Source: Dyadobacter luteus | GTDB lineage: Bacteria; Bacteroidota; Bacteroidia; Cytophagales; Spirosomataceae | Direction: 5' to 3' | Assembly: GCF_003383615.1 (NCBI RefSeq) | Contig: NZ_QNUL01000005.1 | Span: 291,621 to 355,620 of the forward strand | DNA: 64,000 nucleotides | Shown: positions 1 through 9,282 of the stretch, piece by piece | Layout: each line of letters begins with the position of its first letter | Numbering within the stretch: the first letter of the stretch is position 1 | The notes under the pieces: generated by a model | What the model was told of the DNA's origin: nothing | Databases searched by the model: none | Seen by the model: only the letters and a program-made list of their open reading frames with translations | Made by a program: the position numbers and the translations under genes

Positions 1-503
1 ACTGCTGATTTTCGATACATTACTGAGGGGTGATTCATTGGATTTCGTAGTTTGGAGAACTTTATTATCTCGTCATTACTTGAAGGCATCAACCTGACTA
101 TTCCAAGATCTCCTGGTACACCATTAAATTCTTCAATGTTACTGCCTAATACTGCTACCTCCGGATGAGACATCAAATAACTGAGCTGCTTTTCGAACCT
201 GTCTCGTGTAGCGATGTCGTCGCTATCCATTCTAGCAATTATGTCGCATCTACAATGAGATATGCCAACATGAAGTGCATTGCCCAGTCCCTTATTTGTT
301 GGTAGAGAAACGACTTTAAATAGATCTGGCTGGGATTGAGTAACGCGTTCTAACACTACATCTAACTCAGTAGTGAGTGGTCCATCCTTAACAATTACAA
401 TCTCAGTTGGTCTGACTGATTGATCCATTATACTCTTCAATGCTTCCTGAAAAAAAACAGGATTTTCCCTGAAATATATAGACATCAATACCGAAAATTC
501 CAT
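1..503 (-). CDS. Glycosyltransferase family 2, partial (C-terminus beyond window)
   Basis: Translating the minus strand from the ATG at 501-503 gives an open frame to the window edge (about 167 residues). The start MEFSVLMSIYFRENP, the segment PTEIVIVKDGPLT and the later RMDSDDIA (DxD-type metal and nucleotide-sugar site) are typical of GT-A fold family 2 transferases of the AmsE/capsule type. It would move a sugar from a nucleotide donor onto the lipid-linked repeat unit at the cytoplasmic membrane face. It is the last visible gene of the polysaccharide operon, 53 bp after the epimerase gene. Donor and acceptor cannot be read from sequence. Confidence 0.85.
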   Translation of the reverse strand, partial: MEFSVLMSIYFRENPVFFQEALKSIMDQSVRPTEIVIVKDGPLTTELDVVLERVTQSQPDLFKVVSLPTNKGLGNALHVGISHCRCDIIARMDSDDIATRDRFEKQLSYLMSHPEVAVLGSNIEEFNGVPGDLGIVRLMPSSNDEIIKFSKLRNPMNHPSVMYRKSA

Positions 504-556
504 TAGTCGTAAATTTTTAATATCCAGTAATCTTGCAAGCCTATCGAAAGGTTAGA

Positions 557-1495
557 CTATCGCATAACTACACCTTTTAGATATGCAAACATCAAATTTA
601 AACCTTTATCCAGGTCAGTGAAGCCCGAGATTTTAAACCGGCTTTTAAGAAGACTGTTATCAAGTATATTAACAGGAACATCGAAATTTCTGCCCTCCAT
701 ATAATCTACTTTTACGTCCTTATTTATATTTTTTCTTATAGTATTTATAATTTCATTTATTGATGTACCCACACCGCTGCCAAGGTTATAGACAATTTCC
801 GGAGTGTCTATTTCAATTGATTTGATAAGGCAGTGAGTCACATCATCTATATGAATGTAATCTCTGACTACTTCCCCATCTCCCCAAACATTAATTGTGT
901 CCGATGTTAGTGCTTTGTATAGAAAAATTGGAATAACACCTTGCTTTCCCTGAGGATTTTGATTTTCTCCATATGGATTAGATAGGCGGAATATACAAGC
1001 ATCTAATCCCCATAGTTTATTATATAGATTTATGTAGCTTTCGATTGTTCGCTTCGCTATCCCATACGAGCTAATAGGATTTGAAGGGTGGGACTCAGGT
1101 ATTGGCAGTACACTTGGAATTCCATAAACAGTACCACCTGAGGAAGTAAAAACAACTTTCCTGATTCCTGTCTCTAGTGCAGTTTGTAAAAGTCTGATGC
1201 TGGGTATGACATTGGTTTCAATATCATATGTAGGGTTGAGTACCGATTCTGAGGGAATTGTTGAGCTTACAAGATGATAAACGAAGTCAATATTTTTTAA
1301 TGCCTCTTTAATGTCCACTGGATTAAAGAAGTCACCTTCGAATATCTCAATATTCTGAATAATGGACGAAATATTTTTTCTGTTAAAGTTTTTAACGTCA
1401 AATATTCTAACATCATAATTTCTTGAAAGAAGCCCTTTTGCAAGATTTGAACCTATAAATCCCCCTCCACCAATCAAAAGGCATTTTTTTCTCAT
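557..1495 (-). CDS. NAD-dependent epimerase/dehydratase (extended SDR, GalE-like)
   Basis: 312 residues, normal for extended SDR sugar-nucleotide enzymes. The N-terminal Rossmann motif GGGGFIGSNL (residues 9-18) binds NAD(P). The catalytic pair is seen as Y144-G-I-A-K148 after a TSSGGTVYG segment, and GDGEVVRDYIHIDDV is the usual substrate-domain signature. The family interconverts UDP- or dTDP-sugars, most often by C4 epimerisation. Lying between glycosyltransferase genes, it probably supplies one donor sugar for the repeat unit. The exact substrate (UDP-Glc/Gal, UDP-GlcNAc/GalNAc or other) is not resolved. Confidence 0.85.
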   Translation of the reverse strand: MRKKCLLIGGGGFIGSNLAKGLLSRNYDVRIFDVKNFNRKNISSIIQNIEIFEGDFFNPVDIKEALKNIDFVYHLVSSTIPSESVLNPTYDIETNVIPSIRLLQTALETGIRKVVFTSSGGTVYGIPSVLPIPESHPSNPISSYGIAKRTIESYINLYNKLWGLDACIFRLSNPYGENQNPQGKQGVIPIFLYKALTSDTINVWGDGEVVRDYIHIDDVTHCLIKSIEIDTPEIVYNLGSGVGTSINEIINTIRKNINKDVKVDYMEGRNFDVPVNILDNSLLKSRFKISGFTDLDKGLNLMFAYLKGVVMR

Positions 1496-1571
1496 ATTGT
1501 TAATTTTAAAGTATGGTTACATTCCGTGATTCAATAATGAAACGAATGTATTATGATTAGAATAGAGATTA

Positions 1572-2678
1572 TCACTGGTATTCGTATTGATATGATGCTG
1601 CCATAGTATTGGCATTTATAACATGGTCAATAACGTTTCTGTTACGTCTGCTTAATACTTGATAATTATCTGCTGATAGTTCATCAATTTTAAATGAGAG
1701 TGTATCGATAGCGCCTGTGGGAAATGTATATTTCCAGTTTCCCATTTTTGAAACAAGTTCATGGTGAGGTGCTATTTCAGATAATAAAACAGGTAATCCG
1801 CATCCCATGGCCTCCATTACTGAGGTGGGAAGGCCTTCTGACAGAGAAGATGCAATGTAGTAGTCAGAAGCCTGAAGATATTTCAAAGTTTCAGATGTAT
1901 TCCCTAGAAAGTAAATGTTTTTATATTCTTTGGATATCTCTTTACATTCATTCATTAGGGGGCCATCTCCAATCATAATCAGCGCTGAATCCTCACATAC
2001 ATTTGAATTTATAAATGCTTTTACTGTAGTGATTGGATCTTTTCTGTAGATAAGATATCCCACGAAGATGAAAACTTTTTTATTGGTAGGTAGTTTTAAT
2101 TCATTCCTAATGGAAACTTTTACGGAATCATCTGCTGTAAAGTAGATTTCCTTTGGTATGCCATTGTTTATTACTTTCAGATTAGAATTATATTTTTTAT
2201 TCAGCTGGTCAGCTACAGCATTTGAGCATGCGATACCAATTTTATTTTTGATCGATCTTATATGGAGGATGGCCATAATATAACCTTTTAATTTTCCATA
2301 CAACATCGTATAATCATCAAAAATGTTACTGTTAATGGTAGTAATTACTTTTAAGTCAGAAGAACTAACTGATCTTAACATCCAATCTCCACGAAATCCG
2401 TTTATATGTATCACATCTATGCTTTTCTCCTTAACAAATTCCATTATTTTTTTTGTACCCTTTAAAAAACCATCTATTCTTGACAGCCCAAGTGTGTGAA
2501 TTGGTATACCGAGGTCAATAAATTGCTGTTTTAAGCTATGATGTTGAGGATTTTCTGGAGATAGTGTTAGAATTATTGGATGATATATCGATCTATCCAA
2601 ATGGGAAATTAAATTATAAAGCACGTTTGTAGGACCCGTTCTTTGTAACGTAGAGACTATATATAGGACTTTCTTCAT
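1572..2678 (-). CDS. Glycosyltransferase family 4
   Basis: 368 residues from the ATG at 2678 (MKKVLYIVSTLQRTGPTN). A TTG five codons upstream is possible but gives no better N-terminus. The N-terminal Rossmann half has the GT4-like start with a TGPTN loop. The C-terminal half has SEGLPTSVMEAMGCGLPVL, containing the E-x7-E motif that holds the donor nucleotide-sugar in GT-B enzymes. It is a retaining transferase expected to work in the cytoplasm on the undecaprenyl-linked repeat unit. It lies between the EpsG-like polymerase and epimerase genes of the minus-strand operon. Linkage specificity is unknown. Confidence 0.85.
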   Translation of the reverse strand: MKKVLYIVSTLQRTGPTNVLYNLISHLDRSIYHPIILTLSPENPQHHSLKQQFIDLGIPIHTLGLSRIDGFLKGTKKIMEFVKEKSIDVIHINGFRGDWMLRSVSSSDLKVITTINSNIFDDYTMLYGKLKGYIMAILHIRSIKNKIGIACSNAVADQLNKKYNSNLKVINNGIPKEIYFTADDSVKVSIRNELKLPTNKKVFIFVGYLIYRKDPITTVKAFINSNVCEDSALIMIGDGPLMNECKEISKEYKNIYFLGNTSETLKYLQASDYYIASSLSEGLPTSVMEAMGCGLPVLLSEIAPHHELVSKMGNWKYTFPTGAIDTLSFKIDELSADNYQVLSRRNRNVIDHVINANTMAASYQYEYQ

Positions 2679-2735
2679 TTTTTTGTATTTCAAATTTTGT
2701 AAATGTGTGTTTTCTTATTTGCAAATCATGTTCTA

Positions 2736-3800
2736 CTAACGATTAAAGAAAAAATCAAGTTGCTTAAGATCTTTGTTCTTGCTGAAAAAAGCAACACAAC
2801 AATACGCCACTATCATTATAAAGGCGAAATATCTATACTTTTTTAGTAATAGGATAGACGGTATTAGCACGTGCTCAACATTAGAAAATAGTGTAGCAAT
2901 CCTGCCTGCAAAAATCGCAAACATATTGAATGCAGATAGCCAGAAAGCGGCTATTACATAACTGACCAGAAGCACATTGAAATGCGGAATATGCTTTTCA
3001 AAGAATTCTTTATTTTTGATCAATACAGCGAGAACGACGAAGTGCTTGATTAATACAGGATTAAGTAGCCCCAGTGTGTAAGAATAACGGGAATCAACTA
3101 TGTAATTCCATAAAATTGGATTATTAATAGTTTTTTGAAGCAATTTAAAGAAAGCAATTCCTAAAAAGCCTCCGATAAGTAATCCTATCCCCAGCAATAT
3201 CAACTGTGTTTTTGTTTTGAGGAGATAAGGATAGCTAAAATAGACGATGAAGAAAAAAAGACCAACAAAATGGAACATAGCCGCAAACCCCAAAATCATG
3301 GCAGTGCGAGCGAGATTTCGCTTTTCAATATATGGTAGGGCGAACATTGCAATAGCGATCGACAGTCCTGCCCGTATCTGAAGCATATCACGAAGTATAA
3401 ATACGTGTGAGAAGTAAATAAGGACAGCCAAAAAATAATAAGGAGTGTACCTTCTAAAGAAAACCAGACAGGACGTGATGCTGGAAAATGCAATAATAGC
3501 TATAAAAGCCTGAAATTTGAGTCCTATGGTTCGTGACAGGCCGCTTAAGAACATGTACCCCGGCTCCATTCGTATTTGAGGCGAAAGAATTACTGATTCG
3601 TTGCCCCAATCGGGTACTTTGTAATATTTTTTCAAATAGTTAGTATAATCAGGATCTCCGTACCTTGTGGACGCTGTAAAGACAAGAAGTATACAAACTA
3701 TTATATAAATTACCAACTTCAGATCCTTCTGCAGAGGCAGTAATTCGCAAAGCGACACGAAAGCCAATAAGACAAACACCAAAAGAAGATAACTATACAT
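2736..3800 (-). CDS. EpsG-family membrane protein, probable Wzy-like polysaccharide polymerase
   Basis: 354 residues, almost entirely hydrophobic segments (about 10 predicted membrane helices) with a start at ATG 3800. The early loop holds RYGDPDYTNYLKKYY, matching the conserved Arg-Gly-Asp-Tyr region after the first helices of EpsG proteins. RMEPGYMFLS follows, and the EPGY-type segment is also characteristic. In Wzx/Wzy systems such a protein joins repeat units on the outer face of the inner membrane. It is the only polymerase candidate in the locus, which fits one flippase plus one polymerase per cluster. Wzy proteins are poorly conserved, so the functional call rests on EpsG resemblance and context. 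Confidence 0.75.
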   Translation of the reverse strand: MYSYLLLVFVLLAFVSLCELLPLQKDLKLVIYIIVCILLVFTASTRYGDPDYTNYLKKYYKVPDWGNESVILSPQIRMEPGYMFLSGLSRTIGLKFQAFIAIIAFSSITSCLVFFRRYTPYYFLAVLIYFSHVFILRDMLQIRAGLSIAIAMFALPYIEKRNLARTAMILGFAAMFHFVGLFFFIVYFSYPYLLKTKTQLILLGIGLLIGGFLGIAFFKLLQKTINNPILWNYIVDSRYSYTLGLLNPVLIKHFVVLAVLIKNKEFFEKHIPHFNVLLVSYVIAAFWLSAFNMFAIFAGRIATLFSNVEHVLIPSILLLKKYRYFAFIMIVAYCCVAFFSKNKDLKQLDFFFNR

Positions 3801-3875
3801 AGACTATACTTAATGAAACGGACAGGGCTTTAATTTATGCGTGCCTTGTAGTTAGATGAGCTGCTACCCAATAGA

Positions 3876-5027
3876 TTAATTCACATCCTTTTTTAAAGTA
3901 GCATTAAATAATTCCATCCATTTCAAATCAATGGATTCTATATAAAAATTTCTAGCATTGCGTATGGACTCCTGAGCCATTTTTTTTCTGAGTGGCTCAT
4001 TGAGTAGCAGGCGTTCCATTTGCTCAGCTAGTTGCTGGGAGTTTCCAATATCGAATTTGACAGCACAGTCTTCATTGATGACGTCGTTAATACCTTCTAT
4101 GTCAGAGGTGATAATAGGTAAGCCACATTCCTGTGCTTCTATTAATGCCATAGGCATACCCTCATAATAGGAAGACAATACAAAGATGGAGGAATCTAAA
4201 TAATAATCTTTTATGTTGGAAACTGTTTCAATAAGTTCGACTTGGTTTTGTAATGAATATTGCTCTACAATGTCGATCAATTCATTAGCTTTATGGGTAA
4301 CTCCCTCACCTATTATCCGAAGTTTCCAGTCAGTGTGTTTTTGGGCGATTAAAGCAAAAGCCTTCAAAAGTATAGGAAAGCCTTTTTGAGGAGCTCCTCT
4401 TCCAACGGCAAGCATATATTTCTTATCCAACAAGGATTTAGTTTCAGATCTGAAAGGTAGAGCGTTGAATATACAGGTAACGTCTTTCCATCCGCTACTG
4501 ATAACCGTATCCTTTACGTCATTATTTAGAACTACCAGATTTTTTTTGGGTTGTATAAATTTGTAAGTAATACTTTGAAAATAGCGTACATAACTTGGAA
4601 ATTGCTCCATTTGTGGATGCTGATTGAACGTCAAGTGTAGCAGTTCAAGTGTGCGCTTACTATATAATCGTTGAAATCCGACAAATGCGTCATGAACGGT
4701 GGATTTGTGAATTAAAACTATATCTGGCTTCTCAGTCTTTAATAATTTGATGTAGGCTTTTATTCCTGAAATAAGACGGAAAAAATCTGTTATGTATTTG
4801 ACGATCTTATTTCCGGGGTACGAGGGCCTGGACTCTACAAGTACTTTAATTTTTACTCTTGAATCAATTTGATAAATGCAGGGCTCATCTTTAAATACCC
4901 AGATCTCTACCAAGTGACCCTTAGATATCCAATAATTGGCCAAGTTAACAGCGACCCTCTGTAATCCTCCCTGGTGGGATAATGCATGTACCAGAGACAC
5001 GATTTTAAATTTTTGTGTGTTTTGCAT
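3876..5027 (-). CDS. Glycosyltransferase family 4
   Basis: 383 residues, usual GT4 length. The N-terminus SLVHALSHQGGLQRVAVNLANYW is the GT4 acceptor-domain opening with a GG loop. The donor domain starts at MLAVGRGAPQKGFPILLKAF, and YYEGMPMALIEAQECGLP gives the E-x7-E nucleotide-sugar motif. It probably adds one sugar to the lipid-linked repeat unit. It lies 18 bp downstream of the neighbouring transferase gene (5046-6149), so the two are probably cotranscribed. Specificity is unknown. Confidence 0.87.
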   Translation of the reverse strand: MQNTQKFKIVSLVHALSHQGGLQRVAVNLANYWISKGHLVEIWVFKDEPCIYQIDSRVKIKVLVESRPSYPGNKIVKYITDFFRLISGIKAYIKLLKTEKPDIVLIHKSTVHDAFVGFQRLYSKRTLELLHLTFNQHPQMEQFPSYVRYFQSITYKFIQPKKNLVVLNNDVKDTVISSGWKDVTCIFNALPFRSETKSLLDKKYMLAVGRGAPQKGFPILLKAFALIAQKHTDWKLRIIGEGVTHKANELIDIVEQYSLQNQVELIETVSNIKDYYLDSSIFVLSSYYEGMPMALIEAQECGLPIITSDIEGINDVINEDCAVKFDIGNSQQLAEQMERLLLNEPLRKKMAQESIRNARNFYIESIDLKWMELFNATLKKDVN

Positions 5028-5045
5028 GAGTTTGCTGACGTAAAA

Positions 5046-6149
5046 CTAGTTACGTTGATTAATAATGTGTGTGAAAAAAGCGAGTCTTTGGTTTTCCTTT
5101 GCAGTGGAAGAGATAAGCGGCTCTATCGCACTTAATGAAACACGTTTTCCCTTCCAATTTCTAACAAATGCTTTTATTTCGCTAACATGATTGTATATAT
5201 TGTCTTCAGCGTTAGGTAATTGCAAGACGAAGTTTTGGCCGGAGAAGTCTGTGTCGTTGTATGCAATAATTAATGGTATGCCTAATGATGCGTATTGTCT
5301 TACTTTTAATGGGCATGCTTCGTACATTTTCTTTCTATGCAGAGCCAGTGTCCCCACTGCGACATCTATTTTAGTATATAGCTGCATCAAATCGTCTTTT
5401 TCCAAATATCCGTGACTAAAGAAATTGGATAGATTATTGTTTGGAACATCCTCACCTACCAGATGAAAATCTGCTTCTGGAATTAATTCTGCCATTCTTT
5501 GAAATTTATCCATGCCATGCCATGTCATGTTAGGACTGCCTACCAAAATTAGTTGAGCACGGACGTTGGAAGGAGTGATGGTGGTATTAGTATGTTCAAG
5601 TTTAATACCATTGGTAATAGTTGTTACAGGCTTTTTGAAATGCTTGTAATGACTTGATATTTCATTCGTTACTCCTATGAAGCCGTCTACGTTGTCATTA
5701 ATCTGATGTTGAAAAAGCTGGTACATCTTCAGTAAACTACGACTACCCATTTTCACTTCTTCGGAAAGCAAAGTATTGTTTTCAATTATGACCTTGTGTT
5801 TATTTAATAGCCTGCCCACACCTGGATAAGCAATCATTTCTCTCAGGTAGATGATGTCCGGATTTATAGATTGTATATAGTTTTTATATCTCCCGGCACT
5901 CAATATTTTGTTTCCGAGGTTGAATAAGGCTATATTTTTCGTCGTCCGAACAAATGGATGAATGAAAATGAATGCGCCAGCGGCTGACTTTGTCAGGCAT
6001 TCCTTGCCGCCAGTTGTAATTTGGCAAGGTATCGAAACGACATATACATCGTGTCCGCATTTCTTCCACTCGTCTATCTGTGCATTCATTTTGAATAGAA
6101 CGCCTGACGGAATATCCAGATTTACTTCTGTAATATATATGATCTTCAT
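5046..6149 (-). CDS. Glycosyltransferase, GT-B fold (GT4-like)
   Basis: 367 residues from ATG 6149. The opening MKIIYITEVNLDIPSGVLFKM and the later LILVGSPNMTWHGMDKFQRMAELIPEA segment resemble the two Rossmann halves of GT4 enzymes. The usual E-x7-E motif is degenerate here (around CPLKVRQYASLGIPLI), so the family link is weaker than for the other transferases in the cluster. An unusually long 210-bp gap precedes it on the flippase side. A role in repeat-unit assembly follows from position. Donor and acceptor are unknown. Confidence 0.7.
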   Translation of the reverse strand: MKIIYITEVNLDIPSGVLFKMNAQIDEWKKCGHDVYVVSIPCQITTGGKECLTKSAAGAFIFIHPFVRTTKNIALFNLGNKILSAGRYKNYIQSINPDIIYLREMIAYPGVGRLLNKHKVIIENNTLLSEEVKMGSRSLLKMYQLFQHQINDNVDGFIGVTNEISSHYKHFKKPVTTITNGIKLEHTNTTITPSNVRAQLILVGSPNMTWHGMDKFQRMAELIPEADFHLVGEDVPNNNLSNFFSHGYLEKDDLMQLYTKIDVAVGTLALHRKKMYEACPLKVRQYASLGIPLIIAYNDTDFSGQNFVLQLPNAEDNIYNHVSEIKAFVRNWKGKRVSLSAIEPLISSTAKENQRLAFFTHIINQRN

Positions 6150-6359
6150 TATTGAATGGAAATTGCGGTTTTTGGCACAGCACTCTAACGTACCAATTTT
6201 CTGTACTATACCTAATCAATATCTTAACTCTGATGGGTGTGACACCATTCGGAACTATGTGTTCTAAAACACCTCTCTTGGAATCTAGTTAATGGGAACA
6301 TAGTCTAGTAAAAATTGCATATTAAATCTAAATAATTTTCTTGACGACAATTTTCGTAG

Positions 6360-7655
6360 TTATTTGCCCCTTACTACATTCCAAATTAGATAAAGGTAGG
6401 CTAGATAAAATAGCGATTGAGACAAGACCGTTACATAAAGAAAAGATTCAAAGCTGTACGTATATCTGTAAGTAGTGTAAAAAGTGCACAGTGTTAGCAT
6501 CATTTGAATCCCAGTCGCAAAAAGTAACCACTTTTGTTTTTCAAATACGATAAGCGCAGATGATAACGGTGAACAAAAAAAGCGGACCGAAAAGAGAAAT
6601 ATTAAAATAGATGCATATCGTCCAGCATCATACCACTTATTGCCCAATATCCAAGAAAAAAGATCTGGAAGTACAAAGTAAGCAACAACACATGTGGGAA
6701 TTGATACAAGAACTAGTGGTTTCAGGATCTGAAGGAAACTTCCTTGGGCATTCCCCGTTAATCGCTTTTCTTCTGTTGCACGCTGTATGAATGCGTCTGA
6801 TACAGCGGATGATATGAGGATCAATGGCATAGACAATAATCTGTTTGCAAAAGAATATTGACCGAGAATGGCCGCATCAAAATATTTAAAGACAAAAATA
6901 CTTGTACTGTAAAGTGCCAACGAGTTTGCCAATGTAGCAGCAACAGAAAATTTTGGAAAATCAATGTATTTTTTTGCCAACACAACGTAAGTCTCTTTCT
7001 CCTGCTGCCAATTTGCGAAATTCCAAAATCCCTTACCAGCTGTCAAACGTTTATACATTGAGCCATTGACCAAACTTGCGGATGTCAATTGGGTAATGAT
7101 CAGTCCGAGCGACCCTAGTTTTGCTAATCCAAAGACTATTTGCGTTATGCCTCCAATAATCGCCTTTTCCACACTTACTCTTGCAATAAGTTTAAATTCT
7201 GATTTTCTTATCGCATAAAATCTAACTGTTACAAAAAGAGCGGAAAAGAATACGAGAAAAGGTATTGCAAACAGGTAGTTTTTTAATTCGGCTCTTCCAA
7301 GCCATATTGCGAACGTTCCAGAAAAGAAACAAATAGATATGAGAAGGAGTGTGCTCACAAAGAAGTTAATCAGGATGGACATTTTTAATAATGAGAATCC
7401 TTCTTCATCCTGGGCGGGCAATACAATTCCTTGCTCATATTTGAGACAAGCAACACTTGTTAAAATAGCCGTAACAGATACAATTACCTCTATAAAGCCG
7501 TAGTCTTCCGGTGAGTACAGCCGAGAGCATATGGGGTATACCCCCACAGTAATCAGTTGCGCAAGCGCAGTTCCTGATACTAGCGTTAGTACATTCTTTA
7601 AAAATGGGTTTGTTATTTTTAGCAACGTAGTTTTTCTTGTGATCGAATTTCTCAC
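6360..7655 (-). CDS. Oligosaccharide flippase, Wzx/RfbX type (MATE/MVF superfamily)
   Basis: 431 residues with about 12 to 14 hydrophobic helices and a GTG start at 7655 (no ATG nearby). The opening helix LKNVLTLVSGTALAQLITVGVYPICSR and the following SPEDYGFIEV match the start of polysaccharide-biosynthesis flippases, which carry undecaprenyl-linked repeat units across the inner membrane. With the EpsG-like polymerase, Wzz-like and SLBB export proteins it completes a Wzy-dependent assembly line. It lies 22 bp after the Gfo/Idh gene. Confidence 0.85.
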   Translation of the reverse strand: MRNSITRKTTLLKITNPFLKNVLTLVSGTALAQLITVGVYPICSRLYSPEDYGFIEVIVSVTAILTSVACLKYEQGIVLPAQDEEGFSLLKMSILINFFVSTLLLISICFFSGTFAIWLGRAELKNYLFAIPFLVFFSALFVTVRFYAIRKSEFKLIARVSVEKAIIGGITQIVFGLAKLGSLGLIITQLTSASLVNGSMYKRLTAGKGFWNFANWQQEKETYVVLAKKYIDFPKFSVAATLANSLALYSTSIFVFKYFDAAILGQYSFANRLLSMPLILISSAVSDAFIQRATEEKRLTGNAQGSFLQILKPLVLVSIPTCVVAYFVLPDLFSWILGNKWYDAGRYASILIFLFSVRFFCSPLSSALIVFEKQKWLLFATGIQMMLTLCTFYTTYRYTYSFESFLYVTVLSQSLFYLAYLYLIWNVVRGK

Positions 7656-7677
7656 AAATTATAAATTAGTCGATCAC

Positions 7678-8697
7678 TTATTTGAAGCTATAAATCCGTT
7701 CAATAATATCCACCACTTTTAATCCTTCCAAAGCATTTGTGGTAATAGCAGATCTGCCGTTTAGCACGTCCACAACGTTATCGATCACATAATGGTGATT
7801 GGCTGCCGATCCTTTGTATGCACCATAGTCGTTGCCAGGATTGGTGGGAGCGAGCTCAGGCATTTGGTAGCCCTTTACATTACAAACTTCTATTTTGTCC
7901 ATATACTGACCGCCAATTTTCACTGCTCCGTTTTCCGCGATGATGGTCATGGAGCTTTCCAGATTCTGATTCCAGATGGAGGTAGAGTAGTTCAGAGCAC
8001 CCATTCCGCCATTGACGAAATCAAAGTTTACGAAACCGCTGTCTTCAAAGTCTGTCAGATGCTGGTGGTTGAAGTCATTGAATTTTCCCTGAATATTTTC
8101 CACGTCTCCAAACAGCCAGTACATAATGTCTATAAAATGAGAGAATTGCGTAAAAAGAGTCCCTCCGTCCAAATCTTTTTTCCCATGCCAGCTTTCTGGT
8201 TTATAATATCGTTCGTCTCTGTTCCAGTAGCAATTCAGCTGAACCATAAAAATCTTGCCCAACACACCACTTTCTATTAGTTCCTTAATCCAGACCGAGG
8301 GTGGGGAATAGCGGTTCTGCATCACTGCGAATACCTGGCGGTGTACCTGCAGCGCTTTAAAGATTACTTTTTCAGCGTCCTGTTTGGTCAATGCCATTGG
8401 TTTTTCCACGACAATGTGTTTGCGTGCTTCCAATGCCTTCATGGCATGTTCTGCATGAAAACCATTCGGGCTTGCAATATTTATTACATCTGCTTCAATA
8501 CCCGAGGTTAGAAAATCATCCAGGGAATGGAAGAATGGTACGTTGTATTGGTCTATACCCAGTTCGGACTGAGGTTTTACATCTATGAGTGCAACCAGTT
8601 CGGCTTCCTCATTTCTTACAATCATTTCTGCATGACGTTTCCCGATATGTCCGCATCCGATTACGGCAAATTTTCTTTTATGGTCGTGTATAGGCAT
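7678..8697 (-). CDS. wbpB: Gfo/Idh/MocA oxidoreductase, WbpB/WlbA-like (UDP-GlcNAcA 3-dehydrogenase)
   Basis: 339 residues. N-terminal Rossmann motif VIGCGHIGKRHAEMI (residues 12-26) and the family signature VEKPMALT near residue 98 place it in Gfo/Idh/MocA. In the WbpA-B-E-D pathway this enzyme oxidises C3 of UDP-N-acetylglucosaminuronic acid to the 3-keto sugar that the aminotransferase uses. The start codon shares one base with the stop of the acetyltransferase gene (TAATG), indicating translational coupling. The specific assignment relies on the adjacent aminotransferase, acetyltransferase and UDP-sugar dehydrogenase. Without them only a generic sugar dehydrogenase call would be safe. Confidence 0.8.
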   Translation of the reverse strand: MPIHDHKRKFAVIGCGHIGKRHAEMIVRNEEAELVALIDVKPQSELGIDQYNVPFFHSLDDFLTSGIEADVINIASPNGFHAEHAMKALEARKHIVVEKPMALTKQDAEKVIFKALQVHRQVFAVMQNRYSPPSVWIKELIESGVLGKIFMVQLNCYWNRDERYYKPESWHGKKDLDGGTLFTQFSHFIDIMYWLFGDVENIQGKFNDFNHQHLTDFEDSGFVNFDFVNGGMGALNYSTSIWNQNLESSMTIIAENGAVKIGGQYMDKIEVCNVKGYQMPELAPTNPGNDYGAYKGSAANHHYVIDNVVDVLNGRSAITTNALEGLKVVDIIERIYSFK

Positions 8698-9281
8698 TAC
8701 TTCTGTAATTTTTTTACTTCGTTATTTTGTAAAATATAATTTTCCCCACTTTCAGGGCAAGTCGCGTTTCCGTGGTTATCAAAATCAAGACGATGCCCGT
8801 ACTCGCTGATCCAACCAATTCTTTTTGCGGGGTTTCCCACCACAAGAGCGTAGGGGGCAACTGTTTTTGTGACCACTGCTCCTGCTCCTATGAAGGCGTA
8901 AGCGCCAATGTCGTGACCACAGACGATTGTAGCGTTTGCACCAATAGACGCTCCTTTACCCACGTGTGTTTTGGCATATTGTCCACGGCGGTTTATGGCA
9001 CTTCTGGGATTTGTAACATTGGTAAATACCATAGATGGCCCCAGGAAAACATCATCGTCACAAGTGACTCCTTCGTAAATAGAAACGTTGTTCTGAATTT
9101 TGACATTGCTCCCTAATATTACGCCAGGAGATATAACGACATTCTGACCGATGTTACAGCGCTCACCTATGGTACAATTCGCCATGATGTGAGAGAAGTG
9201 CCACACTTTGGTGCCATTACCTATTGTACACGGAGCATCAACAATAGCGGTTTCATGTGCAAAATAATTCAGCTCTGCCAT
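8697..9281 (-). CDS. wbpD: Hexapeptide-repeat N-acetyltransferase, WbpD/WlbB-like
   Basis: 194 residues built of left-handed beta-helix hexapeptides (IGNGTKV, IGERCNIGQNVVI, GVILGSNVKI, VGKGASIGANATIV, IGAYAFIGAGAVV). It ends in VVGNPAKRIGWISEYG and a short C-terminal segment with CPESGENYIL. WbpD-type enzymes acetylate the 3-amino group of UDP-GlcNAc(3NH2)A with acetyl-CoA, giving the diacetamido sugar. Start overlap with wbpB and a one-base gap to wbpE show tight operon packing. The length and C-terminal tail match this family better than short serine or maltose acetyltransferases. Confidence 0.85.
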   Translation of the reverse strand: MAELNYFAHETAIVDAPCTIGNGTKVWHFSHIMANCTIGERCNIGQNVVISPGVILGSNVKIQNNVSIYEGVTCDDDVFLGPSMVFTNVTNPRSAINRRGQYAKTHVGKGASIGANATIVCGHDIGAYAFIGAGAVVTKTVAPYALVVGNPAKRIGWISEYGHRLDFDNHGNATCPESGENYILQNNEVKKLQK

Positions 9282-9282
9282 A

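Noticed and set aside
6231..6246. GGTGT-G-ACACC palindrome in the gap before the flippase side
   Set aside because: Only 5-bp arms in a 210-bp gap inside an operon; this is expected by chance.
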